NCBI RefSeq assembly: GCF_947170395.1 | Contig: NZ_CAMVTE010000003.1 | Span: forward strand, 1 to 64,000 | Length of the DNA stretch: 64,000 nt | Reading direction: 5' to 3' | Source: an uncultured Methanobrevibacter sp. | GTDB lineage: Archaea; Methanobacteriota; Methanobacteria; Methanobacteriales; Methanobacteriaceae | Shown: piece by piece, positions 38,721 through 47,159 of the stretch | How the letters are laid out: each line of letters opens with the position of its first letter | Position numbering within the stretch: position 1 is the stretch's first letter | Program-made: the position numbers and the translations under genes | The notes under the pieces: generated by a model | What the model was told of the DNA's origin: nothing | The model's input: only the letters and a program-made list of their open reading frames with translations | Database searches by the model: none

Positions 38721-38780
38721 GTATTAAAGTTTGTCATCATAGTATATAAATGTTTCTAAATTTTTAGGTATGCCTAAATT
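38691..38780 (-). promoter_or_regulatory. promoter B of the small-RNA candidate: operator-TATA-operator
   Basis: TTTTTAGGTATGCCTAAATT (38761-38780), TATATAAA (38743-38750) and the palindrome TATTTAGGTAAACCTAAATA (38691-38710) repeat the order of promoter A. The central bases of the operators differ between copies while the arms TTTAGG/CCTAAA stay, as expected for real binding sites. Confidence 0.7.
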
Positions 38781-38849
38781 AATTGCAAAATAATAAATTA
38801 ATGAAAAAATAAGTAAAAAATGATAAAAAAAGAAAAGAAATTGAAAGAT

Positions 38850-39119
38850 TTACATCAATCTTCCAACGCCAGTGATTTCAATACTTGCTACGCCTTCAAT
38901 AGCTTGAACCATTTCTTCAACAGCTTCAGATCCGCCTTCACCGTCTTCGGTGATGAAGTTTAAGATAATTGCAACTAAACCAAATGCAATTGGTTCTTCA
39001 GCAATATCATGGATTTCAGCGCCTTCAGGCATTGAATCTTTAATGGTTGCTTTAATAGCTTCTAAATCTACATCAGGACTGTCTGGCATAATTTTCATAG
39101 TTGTTAATACTTCACCCAT
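38850..39119 (-). CDS. archaeal elongation factor 1-beta
   Basis: This 89-residue ferredoxin-fold GDP/GTP exchange factor for aEF-1A has typical segments MGEVLTTMKIMPDSPDVDLEAIK and EEPIAFGLVAIILNFITEDGEGG. GGAGGAATTAGA precedes the ATG. It ends a three-gene unit with a zinc-ribbon gene and mfnE. This linkage of the zinc ribbon with aEF1B is common in archaea. Confidence 0.9.
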   Translation of the reverse strand: MGEVLTTMKIMPDSPDVDLEAIKATIKDSMPEGAEIHDIAEEPIAFGLVAIILNFITEDGEGGSEAVEEMVQAIEGVASIEITGVGRLM

Positions 39120-39142
39120 TCTAATTCCTCCATTTAATAAAC

Positions 39143-39304
39143 TTATGGTCCTTCAAATCCGCATTCACATTTGTAAGCGTGACCAAAAGTACGGCATTTT
39201 TCACATCTTGCTATTTTTGCTCCACATTCAGGACATTCGAATTCAACGAATGGTCCTGTTAATGGAATTTCTTGTTTACATGAAATACATTCTACAGTTT
39301 TCAT
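39143..39304 (-). CDS. 53-residue zinc-ribbon protein (HVO_2753/DUF1610 type; missed by ORF track)
   Basis: The frame MKTVECISCKQEIPLTGPF is followed by CPECGAKIARCEKCRTFGHAYKCECGF. It holds eight cysteines in four pairs and should bind two zinc ions. The ATG is two bases after the mfnE stop and uses the GGTGATTGA at the end of that gene. It is the predicted RNA-binding zinc ribbon usually found upstream of aEF1B. Confidence 0.85.
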   Translation of the reverse strand: MKTVECISCKQEIPLTGPFVEFECPECGAKIARCEKCRTFGHAYKCECGFEGP

Positions 39305-39306
39305 TT

Positions 39307-39975
39307 TCAATCACCTGTTATTTGTGTGTAATCGAAATTATAATCATTTACATTATCATCTATAAGAGATAAAACCCTTTCGGGATATTTTCCGTTCACA
39401 ACATAACAATTAGTCCCAAACCTTAATAAAAGACTAGGCAACATTACATCAATCGATGACTCCTGAAAAGTTAGTAATTTTGTTGCATCGATTTTACTTA
39501 TGAATGTTGAACCAGGCTCTTTCGGTTCTTGGGTATATATACCATTTACATTTGTTACTATTAAAAGGTTTGCATTTAAAAGGTGTGAAATGTATGCTGC
39601 AATCGAATCTGAAGTCACATCCCAGCTGCATTCAAAGGGATCTTCTGTTTTTAAAAACTTGGAAACTGCAAAAATAGGAGTTAAACCTTCATCTGAAATG
39701 TCATTAACCTCTTCAATCGTATAGGCTAGTTTTGCTGATTCCACCTTATCATTGACCAGCTTAGCTATTATGTCCATGCAATCAATGGCTGTCCAGTGGT
39801 TAACTTCCTCAGAAAAATTCTGTTCATCATTATATTTACGGATAAGATTTGCAAAATCGCCGCCCCCAAGAACAATGCATGAATTGGTGTTTTTTAGCTT
39901 TTTTGCCAAATCTATTGCATAATCCGGGAACAGACTTCCCCCAATTTTTACAACCTGTTTTATGATAATAATCAC
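39307..39975 (-). CDS. mfnE: amino-acid-kinase-fold enzyme of methanofuran synthesis (MfnE-like)
   Basis: VVKIGGSLFPDYAIDLAKKL and VLGGGDFANLIRKY are the nucleotide and substrate loops of the aspartokinase/UMP-kinase fold, in the form seen in archaeal MfnE. MfnE phosphorylates (aminomethyl)furanmethanol phosphate to the diphosphate used in furan-tyramine coupling. The only start codon that keeps the first strand is GTG 39975. It heads the mfnE - zinc ribbon - aEF1B unit. Isopentenyl-phosphate-kinase-like alternatives seem less likely. Confidence 0.75.
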   Translation of the reverse strand: MIIIIKQVVKIGGSLFPDYAIDLAKKLKNTNSCIVLGGGDFANLIRKYNDEQNFSEEVNHWTAIDCMDIIAKLVNDKVESAKLAYTIEEVNDISDEGLTPIFAVSKFLKTEDPFECSWDVTSDSIAAYISHLLNANLLIVTNVNGIYTQEPKEPGSTFISKIDATKLLTFQESSIDVMLPSLLLRFGTNCYVVNGKYPERVLSLIDDNVNDYNFDYTQITGD

Positions 39976-40020
39976 GACCCTGTTTAATTAAAAGTAGACC
40001 TCATCAAATGATAGTTTAGA

Positions 40021-40359
40021 CTATAAAAGTTTCAAATCCCCTGTCACTTCGTCAAGTATTTCATCCTCATCAGGACCAAGCGCCAAAACTGTAATGCTTG
40101 ATGTAGGTATCTGAGTGCGTCCAGCATCAACTACCAAATAATTGGCAATACCCTTTTCATCAGCCAACTTCTTAAGTTCAATCAGCTCCTCTTTGGTTTG
40201 AACCTTTAAAACAACTTTGGCATAAGCCTCATTTTCCCACTTTCGGATTTTACCTGCAGGTGATTTTTTATATGCTCCAATGGCTCCATGACAGCACTGT
40301 GCTGCAATTTTACCCTTGCGCATTTTTAAATCTGTTCTGACAATCATTACCTGTTTCAT
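40021..40359 (-). CDS. pth2: archaeal peptidyl-tRNA hydrolase Pth2
   Basis: MKQVMIVRTDLKMRKGKIAAQCCHGAIGAYKK is the Pth2 N-terminus with the conserved K-x-x-K-x-A-x-Q-x-x-H, and VVDAGRTQIPTSSITVLALGP holds the catalytic Asp/Thr region. It recycles tRNA from prematurely released peptidyl-tRNA. ATG 40359 is preferred to the track GTG; that GTGAG serves as ribosome-binding site. Confidence 0.92.
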   Translation of the reverse strand: MKQVMIVRTDLKMRKGKIAAQCCHGAIGAYKKSPAGKIRKWENEAYAKVVLKVQTKEELIELKKLADEKGIANYLVVDAGRTQIPTSSITVLALGPDEDEILDEVTGDLKLL

Positions 40360-40364
40360 AATAC

Positions 40365-41186
40365 TCACAAATTATGTCTTTCTTTAATTTCAAGGACTTT
40401 ATCTAAAGGAATACATGATTTTTCAGCAATTATTTCAGGCTCATCACCTGATTTTAAAAAATTAACAATAATCTGTTCCATACCCGCCCTGTATTTGTTT
40501 TCGCCATATTCATCAATTAAGCTCATTCTATCACCTAATCTATCACAAATATTATTACGTTCCAAATCATCTTCAACGAATTTATCGGTTGTTAACCACA
40601 AAATACCCAATGCCAATTCCAATTGAGAAATAGACAAATTTTTCAATTTATAAATTAATTTAACAACCTTATAAATATATTCAACAATATTCTTACCTTT
40701 TTTGCTTAATGGAACTAAAGATAATAATATCACATCTTTACTGGTTGGAATCTCTTTATTTTTAAGTTTAGTTTCAACATTATTAATTATTTCGCTACTG
40801 CTCAAATTATTCAAACCGATAACAGTATACTTGAAAGAATTTAATTTGTTGCATTTGTATTCAACAATCTTTGAATCCTCATCAGTGCTTAAAACCACCA
40901 AATTAACTTCCTTATCATTCTCCTTATGCTGGTCAGTTATTGCAACATATGAATGTGCTCTTCTTGAGAAATCATCACCGACTTTTGTACTTTGAAACTC
41001 GACAATTAAGTTTTCATCATCCAAGTCCAAAATCAAATCAGGTTTGTAGGTAGTTGGATCAATTTGTCTTAGCTCTTTAGTCCAGACTTTAACGTTTTGA
41101 GATTCAATGCCCATAATATCCAAAAGAATACGGGCATCCACATCCGCAACATTTTTAAATAACATATCTTCTTGGAACTCTGCCAT
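40365..41186 (-). CDS. Rpn/PD-(D/E)xK-like nuclease-fold protein
   Basis: KPDLILDLDDENLIVEFQS (residues about 48-66) has the D-x(n)-E-x-Q core of PD-(D/E)xK proteins such as the Rpn recombination-promoting nuclease and transposase-derived families. A helical middle and a C-terminal YGENKYRAGMEQIIVNFLKSGDEPEIIAEKS follow; the latter matches the helical end of Rpn-like proteins. ATG 41186 has GGAGGTG; the track start is five codons early. It is likely an expanded, mobile-element-derived family whose cellular role is unknown. It follows a long AT-rich spacer. Confidence 0.55.
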   Translation of the reverse strand: MAEFQEDMLFKNVADVDARILLDIMGIESQNVKVWTKELRQIDPTTYKPDLILDLDDENLIVEFQSTKVGDDFSRRAHSYVAITDQHKENDKEVNLVVLSTDEDSKIVEYKCNKLNSFKYTVIGLNNLSSSEIINNVETKLKNKEIPTSKDVILLSLVPLSKKGKNIVEYIYKVVKLIYKLKNLSISQLELALGILWLTTDKFVEDDLERNNICDRLGDRMSLIDEYGENKYRAGMEQIIVNFLKSGDEPEIIAEKSCIPLDKVLEIKERHNL

Positions 41187-41415
41187 ATATGACACCTCCA
41201 AAGTTAATTGATTATTATTAGTTAAAACTAGTTAAAATTAATTTATAATCAAATTAAAGCATATAATTTTAAATAAAATGGTTTTTAAAGAACAATTTTG
41301 CAGATTCAAAGCAATATTCCAAAATTAAAGCAATTTTGAAAACTAAATTCTTACAATAATTTAATTAAATAGAATTAACAAAATTATTTATGATTATATT
41401 TTTAAGGAGATTATA

Positions 41416-43194
41416 ATGACTCGTATTTCAATTTTAGATAAAGACAGATGTCAACCGAAAAAATGTGATTATGTCTGCATCAATTACTGTCCTGGCGTTA
41501 GAATGGATGAGGACACAATTGTAATTGATGAAGACACCAAAAAACCGTTGATATCAGAAGAATTATGTGAAGGGTGCGGAATATGTACAAACCGCTGCCC
41601 ATTTGACGCTATTACAATCATTAACTTACCTGAAGCGGCCGGTGAGCCAATCCACAGGTTCGGACAGAACCAGTTTGAACTGTTCGGCCTTCCATCTTTA
41701 GAAGAAGGAACTGTTTTAGGGCTTTTAGGTCAAAACGGTATCGGTAAATCCACAATCATGAATATTCTGGCCGGAAACCTGATACCTAACTTCGGAGACT
41801 ATGAAAATCCGGCAGATAACTGGGATAATGTTATTGAATATTATAAGGGATCCGCACTTCAGAAGTATTTCAAAGACCTCTCAGAAGGCAATGTGAAAAC
41901 CATATTAAAACCGCAGATGGTCGACAAGCTTCCGAAAGTCGTGAAAGGTAAAGTAAGAGACCTGCTTACAAACGTCAATGAACGTGACAAGCTGGACTAC
42001 GTCACCAAGGAACTTCAGCTTGAAAATGTCCTCGACAGGAAAATGGAAAACCTGAGTGGTGGGGAACTTCAAAGGGTTGCAATAGCCGCAACAGTGCTTA
42101 GGGAAGGGGATTTCTACTACTTCGACGAACCTACCTCCTGGCTTGACGTATCCCAAAGACTGAATGCAGTTAAGGTTATCAGATCCCTTGCCGAAGAAGG
42201 CAAAAGCGTTCTTGTAATTGAACACGACCTTGCAACTTTGGATGCTCTATCCGACAATATTCACATTTTATACGGTACTCCCGGAGGATACGGTGTAGTA
42301 TCCGGAAGAAAAGGAGTCAGATTAGGTATCAATGCATACATAAAAGGATTTTTAGCTGAAGAAAACGTGAGAATCAGAAGAAACCCGATTGAGTTTACAA
42401 TCAGACCTCCGACTCCTGAAGATGAAGGGGATGCACTTGCAAGCTATACTGACCTGAGCAAAGACTATGACGGATTCAAACTGACTGCAGATGCAGGTGA
42501 AATATTTTATGATGAAATCGTAACAGCATTCGGTTCAAACGGTATAGGTAAAACCACATTTGCTAAAATGCTTGCAGGAGTGGAAGATCCTACAACCGGA
42601 GAAGTTGATGAGGAAGTGACAATTGCATACAAGCCACAGTACATAGTTTCCAACTTTGAAGGAAGCGTCAGTGACTTTTTATACATGAATGCTCCAAGTT
42701 TCGGAAGCAAAATCTTTGAAAGCGAAATAATGAATCCACTAACTTTAAATGAACTTTTAGACAAACCTGTCAAAGGACTGAGTGGAGGAGAGCTTCAAAG
42801 ACTGGCAATTGCAGTAACACTTGCAAAGGATGCGGAAATATATCTTTTTGACGAACCTACAGCGTTTTTGGATGTTGAACAAAGACTTGTGGCTGCAAGA
42901 GTCATCAGAAAACTGGTTGAAAGCAGAAATGCAGCTTCACTTATTGTTGACCACGATATCGTATTTATCGATTATATCTCTGATAGAGCAATGGTATTTG
43001 ACGGAACACCTGGTTTGAACGGTCATGCGTCAAAGCCTACTGATTTGAGAAGTGCAATGAATGAATTTTTAGGAAATCTGAACATTACATTCAGAAGAGA
43101 TAAGGAAACAAAAAGGCCAAGGGTCAACAAACTCGACAGTTATAAAGACCGTGAACAAAAAGAAAAAGGAGAATATTACTACCTCTCCGATTAG
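41416..43194 (+). CDS. ABCE1/Rli1 ribosome-recycling ATPase
   Basis: Two N-terminal [4Fe-4S] motifs ([32 protein letters not shown]) precede two ABC domains. Walker A sites are GQNGIGKST and GSNGIGKTT; signatures are [15 protein letters not shown] and [15 protein letters not shown]; Walker B sites end in DEPTSWLD and DEPTAFLD. It splits ribosomes after termination. Length (592 aa) is normal. The ATG is preceded by AAGGAGATT. As a protein with two Fe-S clusters it is a natural reporter of iron state. Confidence 0.95.
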   Translation: MTRISILDKDRCQPKKCDYVCINYCPGVRMDEDTIVIDEDTKKPLISEELCEGCGICTNRCPFDAITIINLPEAAGEPIHRFGQNQFELFGLPSLEEGTVLGLLGQNGIGKSTIMNILAGNLIPNFGDYENPADNWDNVIEYYKGSALQKYFKDLSEGNVKTILKPQMVDKLPKVVKGKVRDLLTNVNERDKLDYVTKELQLENVLDRKMENLSGGELQRVAIAATVLREGDFYYFDEPTSWLDVSQRLNAVKVIRSLAEEGKSVLVIEHDLATLDALSDNIHILYGTPGGYGVVSGRKGVRLGINAYIKGFLAEENVRIRRNPIEFTIRPPTPEDEGDALASYTDLSKDYDGFKLTADAGEIFYDEIVTAFGSNGIGKTTFAKMLAGVEDPTTGEVDEEVTIAYKPQYIVSNFEGSVSDFLYMNAPSFGSKIFESEIMNPLTLNELLDKPVKGLSGGELQRLAIAVTLAKDAEIYLFDEPTAFLDVEQRLVAARVIRKLVESRNAASLIVDHDIVFIDYISDRAMVFDGTPGLNGHASKPTDLRSAMNEFLGNLNITFRRDKETKRPRVNKLDSYKDREQKEKGEYYYLSD

Positions 43195-43228
43195 ATATTC
43201 CCTTATTTTCCATCACCACCCATTTATT

Positions 43229-43271
43229 AAAAGTATTACTTTTTATACTGATTTTAATGATTTAGTAATAC
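43229..43271 (+). promoter_or_regulatory. operator pair upstream of nicotianamine synthase
   Basis: AAAAGTATTACTTTT (43229-43243) is identical to the 15-mer at nikM. A second core, GTAATAC (43265-43271), lies 32 bp further, the same spacing as at nikM. A TATA-like TTTAATATAATTT (about 43291-43303) follows. This implies a shared metal-responsive regulator, probably nickel (NikR-like), though no regulator gene is in the window. Confidence 0.6.
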
Positions 43272-43347
43272 TTTATTTTTAATTTAAAAACTTTAATATA
43301 ATTTAACCCATAAACATTTATTCAACCACAATTTAAAAGTGATAAAG

Positions 43348-44169
43348 ATGAGTTGTTATAAATACTGGGGAACAATTGAAGAAATTGCAAATAAACTCTC
43401 AAGTTATGGGGACTTGGACAAATACGGAGACTCGGCACTTGATAATGTTAATATCGATGAAATCATTGAAATTTTAGACGAAGTTGAAATCATAGCTCAC
43501 GATAAAGAAATCGATTTTGACTCAGCAAAACACATTCTTGATGATGAAAAGATGAACAAGGCACTGAAGCTGATTCGTAAATTCTACGTTTATATTGGTG
43601 CAAGACTGGAAACCGAAAACGCATTAAAAATTCTGGAATCAGACAATCCTACAGAAACACTAGATTCATTTCATTTTTATGAAAGATACATCGGATTAAT
43701 CAATAACGAAAGCCAATTGGCAAAATTCAATGAAAACAAAACCTTCGTGTTTTTAGGAAGCGGACCACTTCCACTGACTTTAATTATGTTCAACAAGGTC
43801 TATGGATGTAAATGTATCGGAATAGAACAGCAGGAAGAAGTGGCGGACCTCTCAAGAAAAGTATTGAAAAGATTAGGTCTTGACAATGATATAAAAATCA
43901 TTACAGGTGATGAAAATTCAATAGCTGATCTTGAATATGATATCCTAATGGTTGCAGCACTTGCCGAGCCAAAAGAAAGAGTATTTGCAAACATCTGGGA
44001 GTTCATAGATGAAAAAACACCTCTGATTTACAGAACATATACCGGAATGAGAGCCATATTATATGCTCCTGTTTTGGAAAAGGACACACGAGGATTCCAC
44101 AAAGAGGTTATGGTGCTTCCAACCGGAAAAACAAATAACACCTCAGTTTTAATTAGAAAAATAGTATAG
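43348..44169 (+). CDS. archaeal nicotianamine synthase
   Basis: The Rossmann-like domain FVFLGSGPLPLTLIMFNKVYGCKCIGIE (from about residue 131) and the following MVAALAEPKERVFANIWEF and YRTYTGMRAILYAPV match archaeal nicotianamine synthase (the Methanothermobacter enzyme makes thermonicotianamine). The enzyme joins aminocarboxypropyl groups of SAM, with a glutamate start unit in the archaeal case, to give a nickel/iron chelator. ATG 43348 follows AGTGAT; the track starts at GTG three codons earlier. The promoter carries the 15-bp site shared with the nickel transporter. Confidence 0.85.
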   Translation: MSCYKYWGTIEEIANKLSSYGDLDKYGDSALDNVNIDEIIEILDEVEIIAHDKEIDFDSAKHILDDEKMNKALKLIRKFYVYIGARLETENALKILESDNPTETLDSFHFYERYIGLINNESQLAKFNENKTFVFLGSGPLPLTLIMFNKVYGCKCIGIEQQEEVADLSRKVLKRLGLDNDIKIITGDENSIADLEYDILMVAALAEPKERVFANIWEFIDEKTPLIYRTYTGMRAILYAPVLEKDTRGFHKEVMVLPTGKTNNTSVLIRKIV

Positions 44170-44171
44170 CA

Positions 44172-44450
44172 GTTATTAAAGTTTAGGAGAACAACTTTAA
44201 TAACCACTCAAAGAGAGTTCCAACCCTAATCTAAGATAGGTTCCTGAGGAGGGAAATATGGTTATGATTACTTTCATGACTTTACGAAAGATAATTCTTT
44301 AAATTATCTTTCTAACATTAGTAATTTTCATACTAATCTTAGAAAAACAACTGAAAGACAGAAAGTAAATAGTTATAATCTAACTATTTACTTGATTGTA
44401 TGGCATATAATAATTGAGTGTTCCATATAAATTATCAGTTACTGATAATC
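44172..44450. ncRNA. tandem array of perfect hairpins in a convergent gap (candidate structured RNA)
   Basis: Hairpins in order: GTTATTAAAGT/ACTTTAATAAC (44172-44204, 11 bp); ACTC/GAGT (44206-44218); AACCC..GGTT (44222-44242); GAAAGATAATT/AATTATCTTTC (44286-44312, 11 bp); TCTAACATTAGTA/TACTAATCTTAGA (44311-44343, one mismatch); AAGTAAATAGTT/AACTATTTACTT (44363-44393, 12 bp); ATTATCAGT-T-ACTGATAAT (44431-44449). No open frame of note runs through. On the reverse strand, CATTTATATGG near 44482 could be its TATA box and the leftmost hairpin its terminator. Direction and existence of the transcript are inferred. Confidence 0.4.
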
Positions 44451-44594
44451 TATACTATAATAACAAGTAATAACCATATAAATGTTATTAAATAAATATA
44501 CTCCTAAATGCTTGTTAAATAACTAATTAAAAGCGAATCAAGAGTTATAGTGAATACCTAGACAAATTAACAAAAAATAAGATAAATAAGAAAC

Positions 44595-44802
44595 GTATAA
44601 TACTTTATTTAAAAAAAGTAATACAAAGTAAAATTAATCAAAAGCAGTTAATTCAAACAAAAAAATCATTAAATAGCTGATTTATGTTATAAATAATAAA
44701 AAATTTTATATTTAATAATTAACCTTTTTCTATTGTGGAATTACTTAAAAAAAACTTAAAGTGATGAAAATAAAAAAGTAATACTTTTTATAAAAATAAT
44801 AC
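44595..44802. promoter_or_regulatory. cluster of GTAWTAC operators in the convergent gap
   Basis: AAAAGTAATACTTTT (44774-44788) is the exact reverse complement of the 15-mer at nikM and nicotianamine synthase. Further cores lie at 44618 (GTAATAC) and as variants at 44597 and 44796 (ATAATAC). The genes on both sides point into this gap, so these sites most probably serve a transcript inside it. Confidence 0.5.
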
Positions 44803-44824
44803 TACTTATTCCCATCTCACCAAC

Positions 44825-45202
44825 TTATAAATCTTCAAGTTCATTTAGAATATATTTTTTTAGGACTTCAACTGCCTTTTCGCCGTCATCATCCAGTCTT
44901 ACAGCATCAAGTGGATTTAAATCATAAGTTTTAACGACCGCATCGGCAGAAATATTTTTAACTGCATCCACATCTTTTTCCTTTAAAATTACAGACGCAC
45001 AGTCATCAGCGCAACCAGTTATTGTAACTATTTTTGCATCCTCCAAAATCGGTGCGCAATTGTTTGGCTGGGCAGAGTATTCAGTAATGCATGATGCAAC
45101 AATATTATCATTTTCCAGGGCCAGCTCAACACAGGCTGCCCTTACAACCAAACCAAGCGGACTCAATCCGCTACATGAAACTAAAGCTATTTTATCATTC
45201 AT
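44825..45202 (-). CDS. putative zinc-binding protein of the DGC type
   Basis: LVSCSGLSPLGLVVRAACVELA, IVASCITEYSAQPNNCAP and VTITGCADDCASVIL give the conserved cysteines of the small putative zinc-binding (DGC) family, where the last motif is normally DGC..CA. It is third in an operon after an aminotransferase and an Fe-S protein, each overlapping by 4 bp. Family function is unknown. Its position facing nicotianamine synthase suggests metal handling. Confidence 0.7.
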   Translation of the reverse strand: MNDKIALVSCSGLSPLGLVVRAACVELALENDNIVASCITEYSAQPNNCAPILEDAKIVTITGCADDCASVILKEKDVDAVKNISADAVVKTYDLNPLDAVRLDDDGEKAVEVLKKYILNELEDL

Positions 45203-45936
45203 TTTCTCACCATTCTATCATATCTTTTTTTAACTTTATCATGACCTCTTTTGTATAACGGACATTTTAAAATGCATTCACTACAGCCCTCCCTGTGGGC
45301 AGTACAGACTTTCCTTAAAACTTTTTCATCCTCATCAAAAGCGTTTTCAGGGCATCTTTCAATGCAGACCCCACATGTTCTGCAGAAATCTTTGACCCAC
45401 AGCATGTCATTTTCCTTTTTGAAAGGCAAATTGTCAATTGATGTATGAATCATGAAAAAGCTATTGTTTAAACCGTCTTTAAAATAACACATATTATTCC
45501 GGGTTATAACACAGTCATTTGACTGCATTGCAATTGATCTTAAACTCAAACTGTCATCCAATGGATGTATCAAATCTGCCTTAAAACCATTTTTTCTTAA
45601 AAAATCGGCAAATTCATAAATGTGCACGCCGTATTCCTGAAATTCCATATCCATCTTCTTTCCCTTTTCACGGGATGGTGGCATGTTCAATATATCCTCG
45701 CCCATTAAAAATTTAAATATCAACACATTATCAATATCAGTGTTAAATTCCTTTTTAAAATCATCAGATAATTTAGAATAGCTTATTCCCGTAAAATTAT
45801 GGCTGTGAACCAGTTGTATTAATTCATCAAGCAAGTCCTGAGCAATTTCTCTTTTGGGATTTTCAGGATTTTCTATTTTATAAAAATCAGGAAGAGGTTT
45901 ATGGTATCTAAACCCCTCAAAATTCACTTCAATCAT
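45199..45936 (-). CDS. 2[4Fe-4S] protein, QueG/reductive-dehalogenase-like fold
   Basis: The N-terminal 180 residues resemble the cofactor-binding part of epoxyqueuosine-reductase-like archaeal proteins. The C-terminus has CRTCGVCIERCPENAF and, after a spacer, CSECILKCP with an upstream Cys (KVCTAHREGCSEC). It thus carries two cluster motifs, the second with altered spacing. It may be an electron donor or a reductase; the substrate is unknown. It is the middle gene of the aminotransferase - Fe-S - DGC operon with 4-bp overlaps on both sides. Confidence 0.6.
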   Translation of the reverse strand: MIEVNFEGFRYHKPLPDFYKIENPENPKREIAQDLLDELIQLVHSHNFTGISYSKLSDDFKKEFNTDIDNVLIFKFLMGEDILNMPPSREKGKKMDMEFQEYGVHIYEFADFLRKNGFKADLIHPLDDSLSLRSIAMQSNDCVITRNNMCYFKDGLNNSFFMIHTSIDNLPFKKENDMLWVKDFCRTCGVCIERCPENAFDEDEKVLRKVCTAHREGCSECILKCPLYKRGHDKVKKRYDRMVRK

Positions 45937-47105
45937 TTTCTTAAAGCTTCAACAGCTTTTGGGAACTCCTGGCAGAATACTTTAATTTCTTCTGTTGGAA
46001 TGGAGAAACTTATACGCAAGTATCTGTCTCCAAAGTCTTCAGAAGTGTATTCACCTTCCCTTGTAAACAGTTTTTTCTCAATCAGATAATTTGACATCTC
46101 CTTCGGATTGATTCCGGCACCGGACAAGTCAATAACCATCATGTTTGCATCAGACGGATAAACCGGCAAAAACACACCTTCAATCGGTTCAATCATTTCG
46201 CTGATTAGCCTTTGGTTTTCAAAGCATGTTTCCCTCATATCTTCAAACCATTCAGGCTTTGATTTCAAACCTGCAATTGCACCATATTGGGATATGATAT
46301 TCACACCCAAGTCATTAACTACAGCATTTTTGATGGCATCAATTATAGGTTTTGATGAGATTACACCACCTATTCTTAAACCTGCCATTCCGAAAATCTT
46401 TGAAAAGCTGTAGATTGTCAATGTCTGGCCAGGAGCATAGTTTTCCACCAGGAAATGTTCGCGTGCGAAATCCTTGTAGGTAATGTCATGCAATAAGTAT
46501 AAGTCGTTTTCCTTTGCAATCTCTGCAAATTCTTTAAGCTCTTCTTCTGTGTATGAGGAACCGAGCGGGTTTAAAGGATCGATTAAAATAACCATACGAG
46601 TATTTTCATCCATGTTCTCACGCAACAGTTTTGGAGTCAGCTTATAGTCATTTTCTTCAAAGTATATCGGAACGTACCTTACTTCACCGGCGAAACGGTT
46701 TGCAAAGTCTCCGATGATGAAGTATCCCGGATCAGATAAGATTACATTATCTTCAGGCTCCAGAAGCGCCTGCATACATAAGTATAGGGATTCAGTTGCA
46801 CCTGATGTCAACAGAACTTCCAGATCTTTGAAGTCCAAATCATCCAAAATCAGCTGTTTTAACTCGGAAAATCCTTCAGGGGCAGGATATTTGCAATATG
46901 TCTTTTGTCTGATTGCATCAATCATAGCATCAGATATAATATCTCCATGTAAATGGTTGGTATTCTGACCCATCCAGATCATGTCTTCATCCATATACAT
47001 GTCTTCAAAAAAGTCATTTGCACATTCATAGCCTTCCGGAGGCACCCTTTCAGTTTTTTGAAACTTCTTTTTAGGGTTTTTAATATCAAAATCCTTATCC
47101 CTCAT
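45933..47105 (-). CDS. class I/II PLP-dependent aminotransferase
   Basis: The fold-type I pattern is complete: TSGATESLYLCMQALLEPEDNVILSDPGYF, LIDPLNPLGSSYT (substrate region), and the PLP lysine in TIYSFSKIFGMAGLRIGG (about residue 243). The C-terminal Arg (RYLRISFS) for the substrate carboxylate is present. ATG 47105 follows TGTGAT; the track TTG is six codons earlier. It heads an operon with the Fe-S and DGC proteins facing nicotianamine synthase. An amino-acid aminotransferase is the safe call; a nicotianamine-aminotransferase role is speculative. Confidence 0.8.
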   Translation of the reverse strand: MRDKDFDIKNPKKKFQKTERVPPEGYECANDFFEDMYMDEDMIWMGQNTNHLHGDIISDAMIDAIRQKTYCKYPAPEGFSELKQLILDDLDFKDLEVLLTSGATESLYLCMQALLEPEDNVILSDPGYFIIGDFANRFAGEVRYVPIYFEENDYKLTPKLLRENMDENTRMVILIDPLNPLGSSYTEEELKEFAEIAKENDLYLLHDITYKDFAREHFLVENYAPGQTLTIYSFSKIFGMAGLRIGGVISSKPIIDAIKNAVVNDLGVNIISQYGAIAGLKSKPEWFEDMRETCFENQRLISEMIEPIEGVFLPVYPSDANMMVIDLSGAGINPKEMSNYLIEKKLFTREGEYTSEDFGDRYLRISFSIPTEEIKVFCQEFPKAVEALRK

Positions 47106-47159
47106 AATATCACACAATTCCAAAGTAAATATTTATTATTAATTATTTATAAAAGTAAC

